A DNA stretch of 64,000 bases from Aquaspirillum sp. LM1 (GCF_002002905.1 NZ_CP019509.1:558001-622000), one strand, 5' to 3'; positions 1 to 8,585 are shown, counted from the stretch's first letter. The notes: generated from the letters alone by a model not told the origin. Numbers and translations: made by a program.

Positions 1-688
1 TGGGGCTGGCCACTTGTAGCAGCTGGCCTTCCGACATGATGCCCACCCGGCTGGCCATGGTCATAGCTTCTTCCTGGTCGTGGGTGACCATGATGCAGGT
101 CACGCCCACTTGCTCGATCATGTTCACCAGCTCCAGCTGGGTTTGCTGGCGCAGTTTCTTGTCCAGTGCGCCCAGCGGCTCGTCCAGCAGCAGGAGCTTG
201 GGCCGCTTGGCCAGGCTGCGCGCCAGTGCCACGCGTTGCTGCTGGCCGCCGGAGAGCTGAAACGGCTTGCGCCGGGCGTACTTGCTCATTTGCACCAGCT
301 CGAGCATGCGCGCCACGCGTTCCTGCACCTCGCTTTTTACCAGATGGTCTTGCTGCAGGCCAAAGGCGATGTTCTGTTCCACCGTCATGTGCGGAAACAG
401 CGCATAGCTCTGGAACATCATATTGATTGGCCGCTCGTAGGGCGGCAGCCGGGTGACATCCTGGCCGTCGAGAATGATGCGTCCGGAGGTGGGGGTTTCC
501 ATGCCGGCCAGCATGCGCAGCAGGGTGGATTTACCGCAGCCGGAGCTGCCCAGCAGGGCGAAGATTTCGTTTTTGGCAATGCTCAGATTGACGCCGTTGA
601 CGGCAGTGTGCTCGCCAAACTGTTTGACCACATCGACAATCTGCAAATACGGTTTGGCGCTATCCGCCAGCGGGGGAGCCATGGTCAT
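1..688 (-). CDS. potG: Polyamine ABC transporter ATP-binding protein (PotG/PotA), C-terminus outside window
   Basis: ATPase subunit energising putrescine/spermidine import. The visible 229 residues, read leftward from an ATG at 688, contain a Walker A (GSSGCGKST, residues about 47-55), a Q-loop (FQSYALFPH), the ABC signature (LSGGQQQR), a Walker B (LLLLDEPLGALD) and the switch His (THDQEEAM). The regulatory C-terminal domain lies beyond the window edge. A second ATG sits at 682. It follows potF by about 60 bp, with a GC-rich hairpin at 712-732 between them that may reduce read-through from the more abundant binding protein. Membership of the putrescine locus favours PotG over a general PotA; the family call is very secure, the paralogue name less so. 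Confidence 0.93.
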   Translation of the reverse strand, partial: MTMAPPLADSAKPYLQIVDVVKQFGEHTAVNGVNLSIAKNEIFALLGSSGCGKSTLLRMLAGMETPTSGRIILDGQDVTRLPPYERPINMMFQSYALFPHMTVEQNIAFGLQQDHLVKSEVQERVARMLELVQMSKYARRKPFQLSGGQQQRVALARSLAKRPKLLLLDEPLGALDKKLRQQTQLELVNMIEQVGVTCIMVTHDQEEAMTMASRVGIMSEGQLLQVASP

Positions 689-748
689 GAGTGAGTGTCC
701 CTTGTCAAGCCGGCCACCCGTCTGGGGTGGCCGCAGGCAGAGTAGTGG

Positions 749-1849
749 TTATTTCCGGGTTTTGATTTCAGTCCACAGCCGGGTTTGCAGGCGTTGGGTC
801 TTGGCTTCTACGGGCAGTTGCAGGAAGCTCACCGCCTGGATGGCCGGGGTGGGGTAGATCGACGGGTCTTTCAGGATTTTGCTGTCAATCAGCGCACGGG
901 CAGCGGCGTTGGGCGAGCCAAAGGTCACGGCCTTGGCATTGGCGGCGGCCACTTCGGGGCGCAGGATGTAATTGATGAAGGCGTGGGCGTTATCGACGTT
1001 TTGCGCGTCTTTCGGGATAACCATGCTGTCCATCCACATCATCACGCCATCCTTGGGGGCCAGCACCTTGATTTCCTGGCCGCCCTTGGCTTCTTCGGCA
1101 CGGCGCTTGGCAATGTTCAGGTCGCCACCGTAGCCCAGCGCCACACAGATCGAGCCATTGGCCAGCTCATTGATGTAGCCGGACGAACTGAAGCGGGTGA
1201 TGGAGGGCCGGGCTTTTTTCATCAGCTCGCCAGCGGCCTGCCAGTCGGCGTCGGTGTGGCTGTTCGGGTCGCGGCCCAGGTAGTGCAGCGCCATCGGCAG
1301 CACTTCCGACGGGCTGTCCAGCACGGAAATCCCGCAGTTTTTCAGCTTGGTCGAGTATTTCGAGTCAAACAGCAAATCCCAGTCATTGGCCGGCATCGGC
1401 TCGCTGCCCAGCGCCGCCTTCACCTTTTTTACATTGATGGCCAGGGTGTTGATGCCATAAAAATACGGCACGGCGTATTGATTGCCCGGGTCGAATTTAT
1501 TGGCCTGGGTCAGCACGGCGGCGTCCAGGTTTTTGTAGTTGGGCAGTTTGGTCTTGTCGATTGGCTGATAGACCTTGGCTTGCAGCTGCTTGGCCAGAAA
1601 GGCGTTGGTCGGCACCACGATATCGTAGCCGGAACGCCCGGTGAGGATTTTGGCCTGGAGCACTTCATTCGAGTCGTACACGTCGTAACGCACCTGAATG
1701 CCGGTTTCCTTTTCAAAGTTCTTCACCGTATCCGGGGCGATATAGTCCGACCAGTTATAAATATTCAACACCTTGCCGGCGGCCATGGCCGGTGAGGTGG
1801 ACAGGCCCAGCAGCCCGACAGACAGGGCGGTCAACAGCAGTTTGCGCAT
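749..1849 (-). CDS. potF: Periplasmic putrescine-binding protein
   Basis: Solute-binding component of the polyamine importer, 366 residues, the usual PotF/SpuD length. The longer open frame (to 1999) is rejected. The chosen ATG at 1849 is preceded by AAAGGGA at good spacing and opens directly into a Sec signal peptide (MRKLLLTALSVGLLGLSTSP..AMA), followed by the family start VLNIYNWSDYIAPDTV. The domain is a type 2 periplasmic binding fold (SBP_bac_8/PotD-PotF class). It lies 88 bp downstream of spuC and upstream of potG in one leftward unit, so uptake and catabolism are co-expressed. Ligand preference (putrescine versus spermidine) cannot be read from the sequence alone; the neighbouring putrescine catabolic genes favour putrescine. 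Confidence 0.94.
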   Translation of the reverse strand: MRKLLLTALSVGLLGLSTSPAMAAGKVLNIYNWSDYIAPDTVKNFEKETGIQVRYDVYDSNEVLQAKILTGRSGYDIVVPTNAFLAKQLQAKVYQPIDKTKLPNYKNLDAAVLTQANKFDPGNQYAVPYFYGINTLAINVKKVKAALGSEPMPANDWDLLFDSKYSTKLKNCGISVLDSPSEVLPMALHYLGRDPNSHTDADWQAAGELMKKARPSITRFSSSGYINELANGSICVALGYGGDLNIAKRRAEEAKGGQEIKVLAPKDGVMMWMDSMVIPKDAQNVDNAHAFINYILRPEVAAANAKAVTFGSPNAAARALIDSKILKDPSIYPTPAIQAVSFLQLPVEAKTQRLQTRLWTEIKTRK

Positions 1850-1937
1850 GGTCATTCCCTTTGTAGTGTGGAGTGGTGCAGTTACCGTGGTGGCGCAGCC
1901 CGCCCGCCAGCCGTGTTGGCCGGCTGGCGGGTCGGGA

Positions 1938-3359
1938 TCAGGCCAGATAGCCCAGTTCGCGAGCCAGCTGGTCGATGCATTGGCGGGCGCGGGAGACAAA
2001 CAGCTCGGCTTCGGCGCGGCTCATCACCAGCGGCGGCGCAGCAATCAGGCTGTCATGCACGGCGCGCATAATCAGATTATTGGCAAAGCAGATGTCGCGG
2101 CCACGCAGCGCCAGTGCGTCGCCATTGGCAAAGCGCTTGCGGCTGGCCTTGTCTTCCACCAGGGTGAGGGCAAAGAAATAACCCAGGCAACGCACGTCGC
2201 CCACCAGCGGGTGGTCGTCAAAGGCGGCATGCCACAGCTGGTGGACATACGGTGCCATCTCGTCGCGCATGCGCTCGATGATGCGTTCGTTTTTCAGGAT
2301 GCGCAGGTTCTCTGCCGCCACGGCAGCGGCCACCGGGTGGCCGGAATAGGTAAAGCCGTGGTTGAAGTCACCGGCTTCAATCAGCACCTTGGCCACCTGG
2401 TCGTGCACCAGCACGCCGCCAATCGGCAGATAGCCCGACGACAGGCCCTTGGCGATGGTCATCAAGTGCGGGCGGATACCAAAATACTGGCTGCCAAACC
2501 ACTCGCCAGTGCGGCCAAAGCCACAGATCACTTCGTCCGCCACCAGCAAGATGCCGTACTGGTCGCAAATGCGCTGGATTTCCGGCCAGTAGGTGGACGG
2601 CGGGATGATGATGCCGCCGGCACCCTGCACCGGCTCGCCAATAAAGGCAGCCACGTTTTCCGCGCCCAGCTCAAGAATTTTGGCTTCCAGCGCGCGCGCG
2701 GCTTTCAGACCGTACGCTTCCGGACTCAAGTCACCGCCATTGGCAAACCAGTACGGCTGTTCGATATGGACAATGCCGGGAATCGGCAGATCGCCCTGCT
2801 CATGCATATAAGTCATGCCGCCCAGCGACGCGCCACCGATAGTCGAGCCGTGGTAGCCGTTTTCGCGGGCAATGATGGTTTTGCGCTGCGGCTGGCCCAG
2901 GCTGGCCCAGTAGTGGCGCACCATGCGGATCACCGTGTCGTTCCCCTCCGAACCGGAGTTGGTGTAGAACACATGGTTAAAGCCTTCCGGGGCCACCTCG
3001 GCCAGCAGCGCCGACAGCTCGGCCACTTGCGGGTGGGTGGTTTTGAAGAAGGTGTTATAAAACGCCAGCTCGTTCATCTGCCGCGCGGCCACCTCGGCCA
3101 GTTCGCGCCGGCCATAGCCAATGTTCACGCACCACAGCCCGGACATGGCGTCAAAAATCTTGTTGCCTTCGCTGTCCCACACATACACGCCATCGGCGTG
3201 GCTGATCACCCGTGCGCCTTGCGCATTCAGCGCGGCGGCGTCCGAAAACGGGTGCAGATGGTGGGCGGCGTCCAGCGCCTGCCATTGCTGGGTGCTGCGC
3301 TGGCTGGCGCTGCGTTGAACCGGCTGGCGGGCTTCAATCACCATTGGGGCTAAAGACAT
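1938..3359 (-). CDS. spuC: Putrescine--pyruvate aminotransferase (class III, PLP-dependent)
   Basis: Transfers an amino group from putrescine (or a gamma-glutamylated amine) to pyruvate. The 473 residues are class III aminotransferase throughout: GSEG phosphate-binding loop near 136-139, the PLP-ring Asp in VADEV (D275) and the Schiff-base Lys in TIAKGLSSG (K304). N-terminal and core sequence resemble Pseudomonas SpuC rather than ornithine aminotransferase. The start is fixed by GAGGAGAA just before the ATG at 3359. Located between puuA and potF in the leftward operon. No PuuB-type oxidase is present in this window, so this transaminase may perform the amine-oxidation step of the gamma-glutamyl route; that substrate assignment is inference. 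Confidence 0.9.
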   Translation of the reverse strand: MSLAPMVIEARQPVQRSASQRSTQQWQALDAAHHLHPFSDAAALNAQGARVISHADGVYVWDSEGNKIFDAMSGLWCVNIGYGRRELAEVAARQMNELAFYNTFFKTTHPQVAELSALLAEVAPEGFNHVFYTNSGSEGNDTVIRMVRHYWASLGQPQRKTIIARENGYHGSTIGGASLGGMTYMHEQGDLPIPGIVHIEQPYWFANGGDLSPEAYGLKAARALEAKILELGAENVAAFIGEPVQGAGGIIIPPSTYWPEIQRICDQYGILLVADEVICGFGRTGEWFGSQYFGIRPHLMTIAKGLSSGYLPIGGVLVHDQVAKVLIEAGDFNHGFTYSGHPVAAAVAAENLRILKNERIIERMRDEMAPYVHQLWHAAFDDHPLVGDVRCLGYFFALTLVEDKASRKRFANGDALALRGRDICFANNLIMRAVHDSLIAAPPLVMSRAEAELFVSRARQCIDQLARELGYLA

Positions 3360-3440
3360 GGGGTTCTCCTCGTCATGCTGGCCTGTGCGCCAGCGTGGGG
3401 CGCACAGGGCAAAAAATCAGGGTTTGGGGGTCAGGCCGGC

Positions 3441-4769
3441 TTACACATGCAGCAACAGGTATTTACGTTCCCACGGGCTGATCACCCTGGCGTATTCCAC
3501 GTATTCGGCTTCTTTGACCGCGCAGTAGGCGTTGACAAAGCGCTCACCCAGCACCTTGGCCACCGGGGTGCAGGCTTGCAGCTGGTTGATGGCTTCATCC
3601 AGGCCACGGGCAAAGGCAAACGGCAGGCCGTAGGCGTCGCCGGTTTGCGGCTCGCTGGGCTGGCATTTTTCGGTCAGGCCTAGGTAGGCGCAGGCCAGGG
3701 TGGCGGCCAGGGCGATGTAGGGGTTGCAATCCACACCGGGCAGGCGGTTTTCAATACGGCGGGCTTCCGGTTTGGAGTACGGCACGCGAATGCCGCAGGT
3801 GCGGTTGTCGTAACCCCACTGCACATTGATCGGCGCGGCGTTGAAGCGCACCAGACGACGGTAGCTGTTCACAAACGGGGCAAACAGGGCAATCACCTGA
3901 GGCAGGTATTTCTGCATGCCGCCAATCGCATGCAGAAATGCCTCACTCGGGCTGCCGTCCGGGTTGGAAAACACATTCTTGCCCGAGAGCTTGTCTTTCA
4001 GGCTCATATGGATATGCATGGCCGAACCCGGCTCGTTTTCCATCGGCTTGGCCATGAAGGTGGCGTACATATTGTGGCGGATGGCCGCCTCGCGCACGGT
4101 GCGCTTGAACAGGAACACCTGGTCGGCCAGGTCCAGCGCGTCGCCATGCAGGAAGTTGATTTCCATCTGGCAGGCACCCACTTCGTGAATCAGCGTGTCG
4201 ATGGCCAGGTTTTGCGCGTCGCAGTAGTCGTAAATGTCCTCGAACATATCGTCGTACTCGTTCACCGCATCAATCGAGTACGCCTTGCGCCCGGTTTCTG
4301 GCCGGCCAGTGCGGCCCAGCGGCGGTTGCAGCGGCAGGTCGGGGTCGCGGTTGACATCCACGATATAAAATTCCATTTCCGGTGCCACCACCGGCTCCCA
4401 GCCCATGTCCTCGTACAGCTTGAGCACGCGGCGCAGCACATAGCGCGGCGACAGTTCCACCGGTGTGCCGTCGCTGTTAAAGCAGTCGTGAATCACCTGT
4501 GCCACCGGGTCTTTTGCCCACGGCACCAGGCGGATGCTGTTGGGATCGGGCACCAGAATCATGTCCGGGTCGGTGGCCGGGGTGACATTCTCGGCAAACT
4601 CGCCGGTGACGGTTTGCACCAGCACGGCTTCTGGCAGGCGCATGCCTTCTTCTTCGCTGAACTTCTCACGCGGCACGATCTTGCCACGGGCAATCCCGGT
4701 AAAGTCCGGGGTCACGCATTCCACTTCGGTAATCTGGTGTTGCTTCAGCCATTCGCTCAATTGGGCCAT
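3441..4769 (-). CDS. puuA: Gamma-glutamylputrescine synthetase (glutamine synthetase family)
   Basis: ATP-dependent ligation of glutamate to putrescine, the entry step of the Puu pathway. 442 residues with a glutamine-synthetase beta-grasp N-domain (MAQLSEWLKQHQITEVECVTPDFTG split around residue 20) and the catalytic domain with EMEFYIVD, the His-containing AMHIHMSL segment, and the ATP/glutamate region NRLPGVDCNPYIALAA. It is shorter than assimilatory GlnA and lacks the adenylylation-loop signature, as PuuA/SpuB proteins do. RBS GAGGA precedes the ATG at 4769. Downstream of puuD by about 50 bp. Other GS-like ligases are possible, but puuD, puuC and puuR next door make PuuA the best reading. 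Confidence 0.92.
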   Translation of the reverse strand: MAQLSEWLKQHQITEVECVTPDFTGIARGKIVPREKFSEEEGMRLPEAVLVQTVTGEFAENVTPATDPDMILVPDPNSIRLVPWAKDPVAQVIHDCFNSDGTPVELSPRYVLRRVLKLYEDMGWEPVVAPEMEFYIVDVNRDPDLPLQPPLGRTGRPETGRKAYSIDAVNEYDDMFEDIYDYCDAQNLAIDTLIHEVGACQMEINFLHGDALDLADQVFLFKRTVREAAIRHNMYATFMAKPMENEPGSAMHIHMSLKDKLSGKNVFSNPDGSPSEAFLHAIGGMQKYLPQVIALFAPFVNSYRRLVRFNAAPINVQWGYDNRTCGIRVPYSKPEARRIENRLPGVDCNPYIALAATLACAYLGLTEKCQPSEPQTGDAYGLPFAFARGLDEAINQLQACTPVAKVLGERFVNAYCAVKEAEYVEYARVISPWERKYLLLHV

Positions 4770-4821
4770 GGTGAAATCCTCGTTGGGGGTTGTGATGCGG
4801 CACGCGCTGGTTCAGTTGAAC

Positions 4822-5586
4822 TCAGCCGCGTGCATGTCGGCGCTGGCGACAGGCTTCGCCAAACGCCTGGAACAGCGCGCGTGACAGCGGATGTGCGTCG
4901 ATCTGCCATTCGGGGTGCCATTGCACCGCCACGGCAAACGTTGCGGCATCGGCCACGCGGAATGCTTCAATCAGGCCATCCGGTGCCCAGGCCTCGGCCA
5001 CCAGGCCTGCGCCCAGCTGGCGAATGCCCTGGCCATGCAGCGAATTGACCTCGGCCTGGGTGCTGCCCAGCGCCCGATGCAGCACGCCGTCCTCGGCCAG
5101 GGTCAGCGCATGCGCCAGACCGTACTGGGCTTCCAGGGTGTCGCCCTGTTCGCGGTGGTTGAGCATGTTGGGCAGCGTGTGTACCGCCGGATGCAGGCTG
5201 CCGCCCAGGGCGACGTTCATTTCCTGCAATCCCCGGCAAATCCCCAGCACCGGCACACCTGCATCCAGCGCGGCGCGGATCAGCGGCAGGGTGGTGGCGT
5301 CGCGCTGCGGGTCGTTGAAATCGCCATCGCGTGGCGCTTCGCCGTAGTGGTGCGGTTCGATATTGGAGGGGCTGCCGGTAAACAGCAGGCCGTCCACCAT
5401 CTCCAGCCAGTGCGCCAGCGGGGCATCGTCGCCCAGCGCCGGCAGCAGGATGGGGGTGGCACCGCACCAAGTGGCGGCACGCAGGTATTTCTCGCCCACC
5501 AGATGGAAAAACTGGCTGTCTTTCAGCCACCAGCGGCAGCAGGGCAAACCTATTACGGGAGGTGTCATCGTCATCATCGCTTGCAT
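4822..5586 (-). CDS. puuD: Gamma-glutamyl-GABA hydrolase (class I glutamine amidotransferase-like)
   Basis: Releases GABA from gamma-glutamyl-GABA, the last step of the gamma-glutamyl polyamine route. 254 residues of Peptidase_C26 type: nucleophile elbow VLGICRGLQ (C117) and catalytic pair in VQWHPEW (H224, E226). First gene of the leftward operon puuD-puuA-spuC-potF-potG, transcribed from the divergent promoter shared with puuR. The start is uncertain: M1 (5586) has no clear Shine-Dalgarno sequence, and ATGs at residues 4, 5 and 7 are alternatives. Catalytic residues are all present, so it is expected to be active. Confidence 0.92.
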   Translation of the reverse strand: MQAMMTMTPPVIGLPCCRWWLKDSQFFHLVGEKYLRAATWCGATPILLPALGDDAPLAHWLEMVDGLLFTGSPSNIEPHHYGEAPRDGDFNDPQRDATTLPLIRAALDAGVPVLGICRGLQEMNVALGGSLHPAVHTLPNMLNHREQGDTLEAQYGLAHALTLAEDGVLHRALGSTQAEVNSLHGQGIRQLGAGLVAEAWAPDGLIEAFRVADAATFAVAVQWHPEWQIDAHPLSRALFQAFGEACRQRRHARG

Positions 5587-5670
5587 GGGTGTTGGCTTGC
5601 GCCCGCCGTTTGGGCGGGCAATTTCCCCCCGCTGCGACGGACTGTTTGCTCGGGGGTTTAGCGTGAAACC

Positions 5671-5699
5671 AGTCTAGCCGTGTTAAAAATAATTGACAA
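5671..5699 (-). promoter_or_regulatory. Predicted sigma-70 promoter of the puuD-puuA-spuC-pot operon
   Basis: Reading the minus strand, a -35 TTGTCA (5699-5694) and a -10 TAGACT (5676-5671) are separated by 17 bp. It lies about 85 bp upstream of puuD and overlaps the rightward promoter and the PuuR-like boxes. Confidence 0.5.
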
Positions 5700-5718
5700 G
5701 ACCTGTTAAAAATATTTT
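5681..5718 (-). promoter_or_regulatory. Two PuuR-like operator boxes
   Basis: The complement of 5704-5718 reads AAAATATTTTTAACA, matching 12 of 15 positions of the E. coli PuuR site as I recall it (AAAATATAATGAACA). The complement of 5681-5695 reads CAATTATTTTTAACA, matching 10 of 15. The two boxes are direct repeats 23 bp apart, about two helical turns, and both overlap the divergent promoters. A PuuR homologue is encoded next door. Binding is inferred, not shown. Confidence 0.5.
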
Positions 5719-5721
5719 TAT
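5693..5721 (+). promoter_or_regulatory. Predicted sigma-70 promoter toward puuR
   Basis: Consensus -35 TTGACA at 5693-5698, 17-bp spacer and -10 TTTTAT at 5716-5721, pointing to puuR about 180 bp away. The PuuR-like boxes overlap both elements, which would allow autorepression. The rest of the 5587-5900 interval also has a perfect 7+1+7 palindrome (CGGTGTC-T-GACACCG) at 5826-5840 of unknown role. Confidence 0.5.
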
Positions 5722-5900
5722 AGAGGCTGTGCAGGGGGAAAGGGTGTGCATCCAAATGGTGCCGCAGTGCAACATAATAGTGCGGAAACACAGGGTAAAC
5801 CGGGAAATCGGGTATACTCCTGCGTCGGTGTCTGACACCGGGTTTCCGTCAACTATTCTTTACACTAGGCGTCAATTATTATGAACACTCAAGGGCTGCC

Positions 5901-6452
5901 ATGGACATAGGCGCACGTCTCAAATTGGTGCGTGAGCGCTTTAGCCTGTCGCAGCGCGAGCTGGCCAAACGCGCCGGGGTTACCAATGCCTCGATCTCGC
6001 TGATCGAGCAAAACCGGGTCAGTCCCTCGGTCAGTTCGCTGACCAAGCTGCTGGAAAGCATTCCCATCACCCTGTCAGAATTTTTTGCGTTTGAGGCCCC
6101 GCCGGCCCAGCATCCGTACATCTTCAAACCGGATGCCCAGCCGGCCTTTCGCGGCGTGGATGGCTTGCGTTTTCTGGTGATTGGCGCTTCGGTGCCCAAC
6201 CGGCAAATGCGCATGCTGCGCGAGCTGTACGCCCCTGGCGCGCACACCGGCGATGAGCCGATCGTGCATCAGCAGGGGGAAGAATGTGGGTTCGTGGTGC
6301 GGGGCACCATCGAACTCACCATTGATGGACAAGTCAACATCCTGACCGCCGGTGACGGGTATTATTTTCCCAGCACCTTGCCGCACCGTTTTCGCAATAT
6401 GGGTCAGGAAGAAGCCGAAATTATCAGCGCCAATACCCCGGCCAGCTTTTGA
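5901..6452 (+). CDS. puuR: XRE-family regulator with cupin sensor domain (PuuR)
   Basis: Putrescine-responsive repressor candidate. 183 residues: an N-terminal HTH_3 domain (about 8-62, LSQRELAKRAGVTNASISLIEQ) and a C-terminal cupin_2 domain (about 110-180, containing HQQGEECGFVVRG and the YYFPSTLPHRF turn). This architecture and length match E. coli PuuR. The ATG at 5901 follows AAGGG at 6 nt. It sits between the leftward puuD operon and rightward puuC, which is the expected position for the local regulator, and PuuR-like boxes lie in the divergent promoter. In E. coli putrescine relieves PuuR repression; the same is assumed here. Confidence 0.9.
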   Translation: MDIGARLKLVRERFSLSQRELAKRAGVTNASISLIEQNRVSPSVSSLTKLLESIPITLSEFFAFEAPPAQHPYIFKPDAQPAFRGVDGLRFLVIGASVPNRQMRMLRELYAPGAHTGDEPIVHQQGEECGFVVRGTIELTIDGQVNILTAGDGYYFPSTLPHRFRNMGQEEAEIISANTPASF

Positions 6453-6519
6453 CCGGTGGTCAGCCACCACCGCCAGGCCAGCCGGCGGGTAGCGGCGCCC
6501 TAACGTGTGGAGAAACAGG

Positions 6520-8007
6520 ATGACTCAACTGACGCTTGCCGACTGGCAGACCCGCGCCGCCGCCGTGCAATTTGAAGGCCGCGCCTTCATCAACGGCGCT
6601 TACACCGCCCCTGCCAGCGGGCGCAGCTTTCCCACCCGCAATCCGGCCACCCGGCAAATCCTCTGCCAGGTGGCCGAGTGCGCCGCCGCCGATGTGGACG
6701 CGGCAGTCAGCGCCGCCCGCGAGGCATTCAATCGCGGGGTGTGGGCCGATCAGGCCCCGATGGCGCGCAAGCGCGTGCTGCTGCGCTTTGCCGAGCTGAT
6801 TCGCGCTCACCGCGACGAACTGGCGCTGCTGGAAAGCCTGGACACCGGCAAGCCGATTAGCGACGCCCGTGCCGTGGACGTGGCCGGCGCGGCGTACTGC
6901 GTGCAGTGGTTTGCCGAAGCCATCGACAAGGTGGGCGGCGAAGTGGCCCCGCTGGCGTCCAATCTGCTGGGCACCGTCACCCGCGAGCCGGTCGGCGTGG
7001 TGGCGGCAGTGGTGCCGTGGAATTTTCCGCTGCTGATGGCCAGCTGGAAATTTGCTCCGGCGCTGGCCGCCGGCAATTCGGTGATTCTCAAGCCGTCAGA
7101 AAAATCCCCGCTCACCGCCATCCGTATTGCCGGCCTGGCGCATGAAGCCGGCGTGCCCGCCGGGGTGTTTCAGGTGCTGCCAGGCGACGGCGAAGTGGGC
7201 AAGCTGCTGAGCCTGCATCTGGACGTGGACTGCCTGGCGTTTACCGGCTCCACCGGGGTGGGCAAGCGCATCATGGGCTACGCGGCAGAATCCAACCTCA
7301 AGCGCGTCTGGCTGGAGCTGGGTGGCAAATCGCCCAATATCGTGCTGGAGGACTGCCCGGACGTGGCCGCCGCCGCCCGCGCTGCTGCGGGTGGGATTTT
7401 CTTCAACCAGGGCGAAATGTGCTCGGCAGGCTCGCGCGTGCTGGTGCATCGCAGCATCTACGCCGAATTTGTGGCCGCCTTCACCGATGCCGCCCGTGCC
7501 TACACACCGGGCGACCCGCTTGACCCAGCCACCCGCATGGGGGCCATTGTTGATGATGTGCAGTACGAGCGCGTGCTGGGCTATATCCAGCTGGGCCGCA
7601 GCGAAGGCCGCTGCCTGCTGGGCGGCAATGGCGTGATGACCGAGCGTGGCTATTTCATCACCCCAACCATTTTTGAAGCCAGCCCGCACAGCCGCATCGC
7701 CCGCGAGGAAATCTTTGGCCCGGTGTGCACGCTGATTGTGTTTGACAGCGAAGATGAGGCCATCGACATCGCCAACGACAGCGAATACGGCCTGGCTGCG
7801 GCACTGTGGACCCGCGACGTCAGCCGCGCCCATCGCCTGTCGCGCCGCCTGCGCGCCGGCACGGTGTGGATCAACTGCTATGACGAAGGTGGCGACATGA
7901 ACCTGCCGTTTGGCGGCTACAAGCAGTCGGGCAATGGCCGCGATAAATCGCTGCATGCGCTGGAAAAGTACACCGAGCTGAAAACCACGCTCTTGAAGCT
8001 GGGCTGA
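6520..8007 (+). CDS. puuC: Gamma-glutamyl-gamma-aminobutyraldehyde dehydrogenase
   Basis: NAD(P)-dependent aldehyde dehydrogenase producing gamma-glutamyl-GABA. 495 residues, full length for the family. The general base is in LELGGKSPN (about E266) and the catalytic Cys in NQGEMCSAGS (about C301); the cofactor loop contains FTGSTGVGK. The ATG at 6520 is preferred over the in-frame GTG at 6505 because GGAG stands 7 nt upstream. Separated from puuR by about 70 bp and probably co-transcribed with it. ALDH substrate range is broad, so the specific name rests on the puu neighbours. A strong terminator follows. Confidence 0.9.
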   Translation: MTQLTLADWQTRAAAVQFEGRAFINGAYTAPASGRSFPTRNPATRQILCQVAECAAADVDAAVSAAREAFNRGVWADQAPMARKRVLLRFAELIRAHRDELALLESLDTGKPISDARAVDVAGAAYCVQWFAEAIDKVGGEVAPLASNLLGTVTREPVGVVAAVVPWNFPLLMASWKFAPALAAGNSVILKPSEKSPLTAIRIAGLAHEAGVPAGVFQVLPGDGEVGKLLSLHLDVDCLAFTGSTGVGKRIMGYAAESNLKRVWLELGGKSPNIVLEDCPDVAAAARAAAGGIFFNQGEMCSAGSRVLVHRSIYAEFVAAFTDAARAYTPGDPLDPATRMGAIVDDVQYERVLGYIQLGRSEGRCLLGGNGVMTERGYFITPTIFEASPHSRIAREEIFGPVCTLIVFDSEDEAIDIANDSEYGLAAALWTRDVSRAHRLSRRLRAGTVWINCYDEGGDMNLPFGGYKQSGNGRDKSLHALEKYTELKTTLLKLG

Positions 8008-8047
8008 ACGCCTGCCGCAGCGGCACTGCAAACAAGTTAGGGGATTG

Positions 8048-8083
8048 CCCGTCACGCGCTGGGAGGCCGTGACGGGTTTTTTT
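8048..8083 (+). terminator. Rho-independent terminator after puuC
   Basis: Perfect 8-bp stem CCCGTCAC / GTGACGGG with a 13-nt loop, followed by seven T residues. Confidence 0.85.
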
Positions 8084-8188
8084 CGTCTGGGGTAAGTGAA
8101 GCACCGCCCTGCCGCCCGTGCTACCGAGGCATCTGCACGGAAAATACGTATTATTGCTATGGTATTTTTACGAATTGATTAGGATTGC

Positions 8189-8449
8189 CAGGAGGTCATC
8201 GCTGTACCGCCGCAGAACACCAGCCGGACGTGTCCGTGCTGCGGCCATGTATCGGCGGACAACCGCACCAGTCAGGCGAAGTTCGCTTGCGTGGAATGCG
8301 GCTTCGAGGAAAACGCCGATCTGGTCGGCGCGATCAACGTTCTAAGGGCGCGACACGCCCGGTTAGCCTGTGAAGTGAGCGGTGCAGTCATGCCGCCAGC
8401 AGCAGGAACCCGCCGAAGCGACTCAAGGAAGGCTCAATGCCGCGCCTGA
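8189..8449 (+). pseudogene. tnpB: 3' remnant of an IS605-type TnpB (OrfB) gene
   Basis: Only the last about 86 codons of a TnpB nuclease survive. The frame gives VIAVPPQNTSRTC, a Zn-ribbon with cysteine pairs CPCCG and CVECG, then ENADLVGAINVL, which carries the RuvC-III Asp region, and a basic tail ending at TGA 8447-8449. An in-frame stop (TAG at 8180) cuts the frame upstream, and no start or RuvC-I/II segment is present. The intact right-end hairpin follows directly, so a left-part deletion is likely. The interval 8084-8188 has no other recognisable gene, only an imperfect AT-rich inverted repeat around 8140-8172. Confidence 0.85.
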
Positions 8450-8492
8450 GCGCCGTAGGAATCCCCCGCTTTAGGCGGGGGAGAATGTCAAC
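8450..8492 (+). repeat. IS200/IS605 right-end hairpin (possible omega-RNA 3' end)
   Basis: Directly after the TnpB stop comes GGAATCCCCCGC-TTTA-GGCGGGGG-AGAATGTCAA, the typical right-end stem of this IS superfamily. The 3' half of tnpB plus right end is also the omega-RNA template in intact elements. It lies about 95 bp upstream of htpG. Confidence 0.75.
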
Positions 8493-8585
8493 CAAACGGC
8501 GTGTTTATTCCGGCCACAGGCATTGAAATTGCCGGTCTTCCCCCTATCTGGTGAAGGTCTTTCCCAACCCATTGAACAGAAGATC

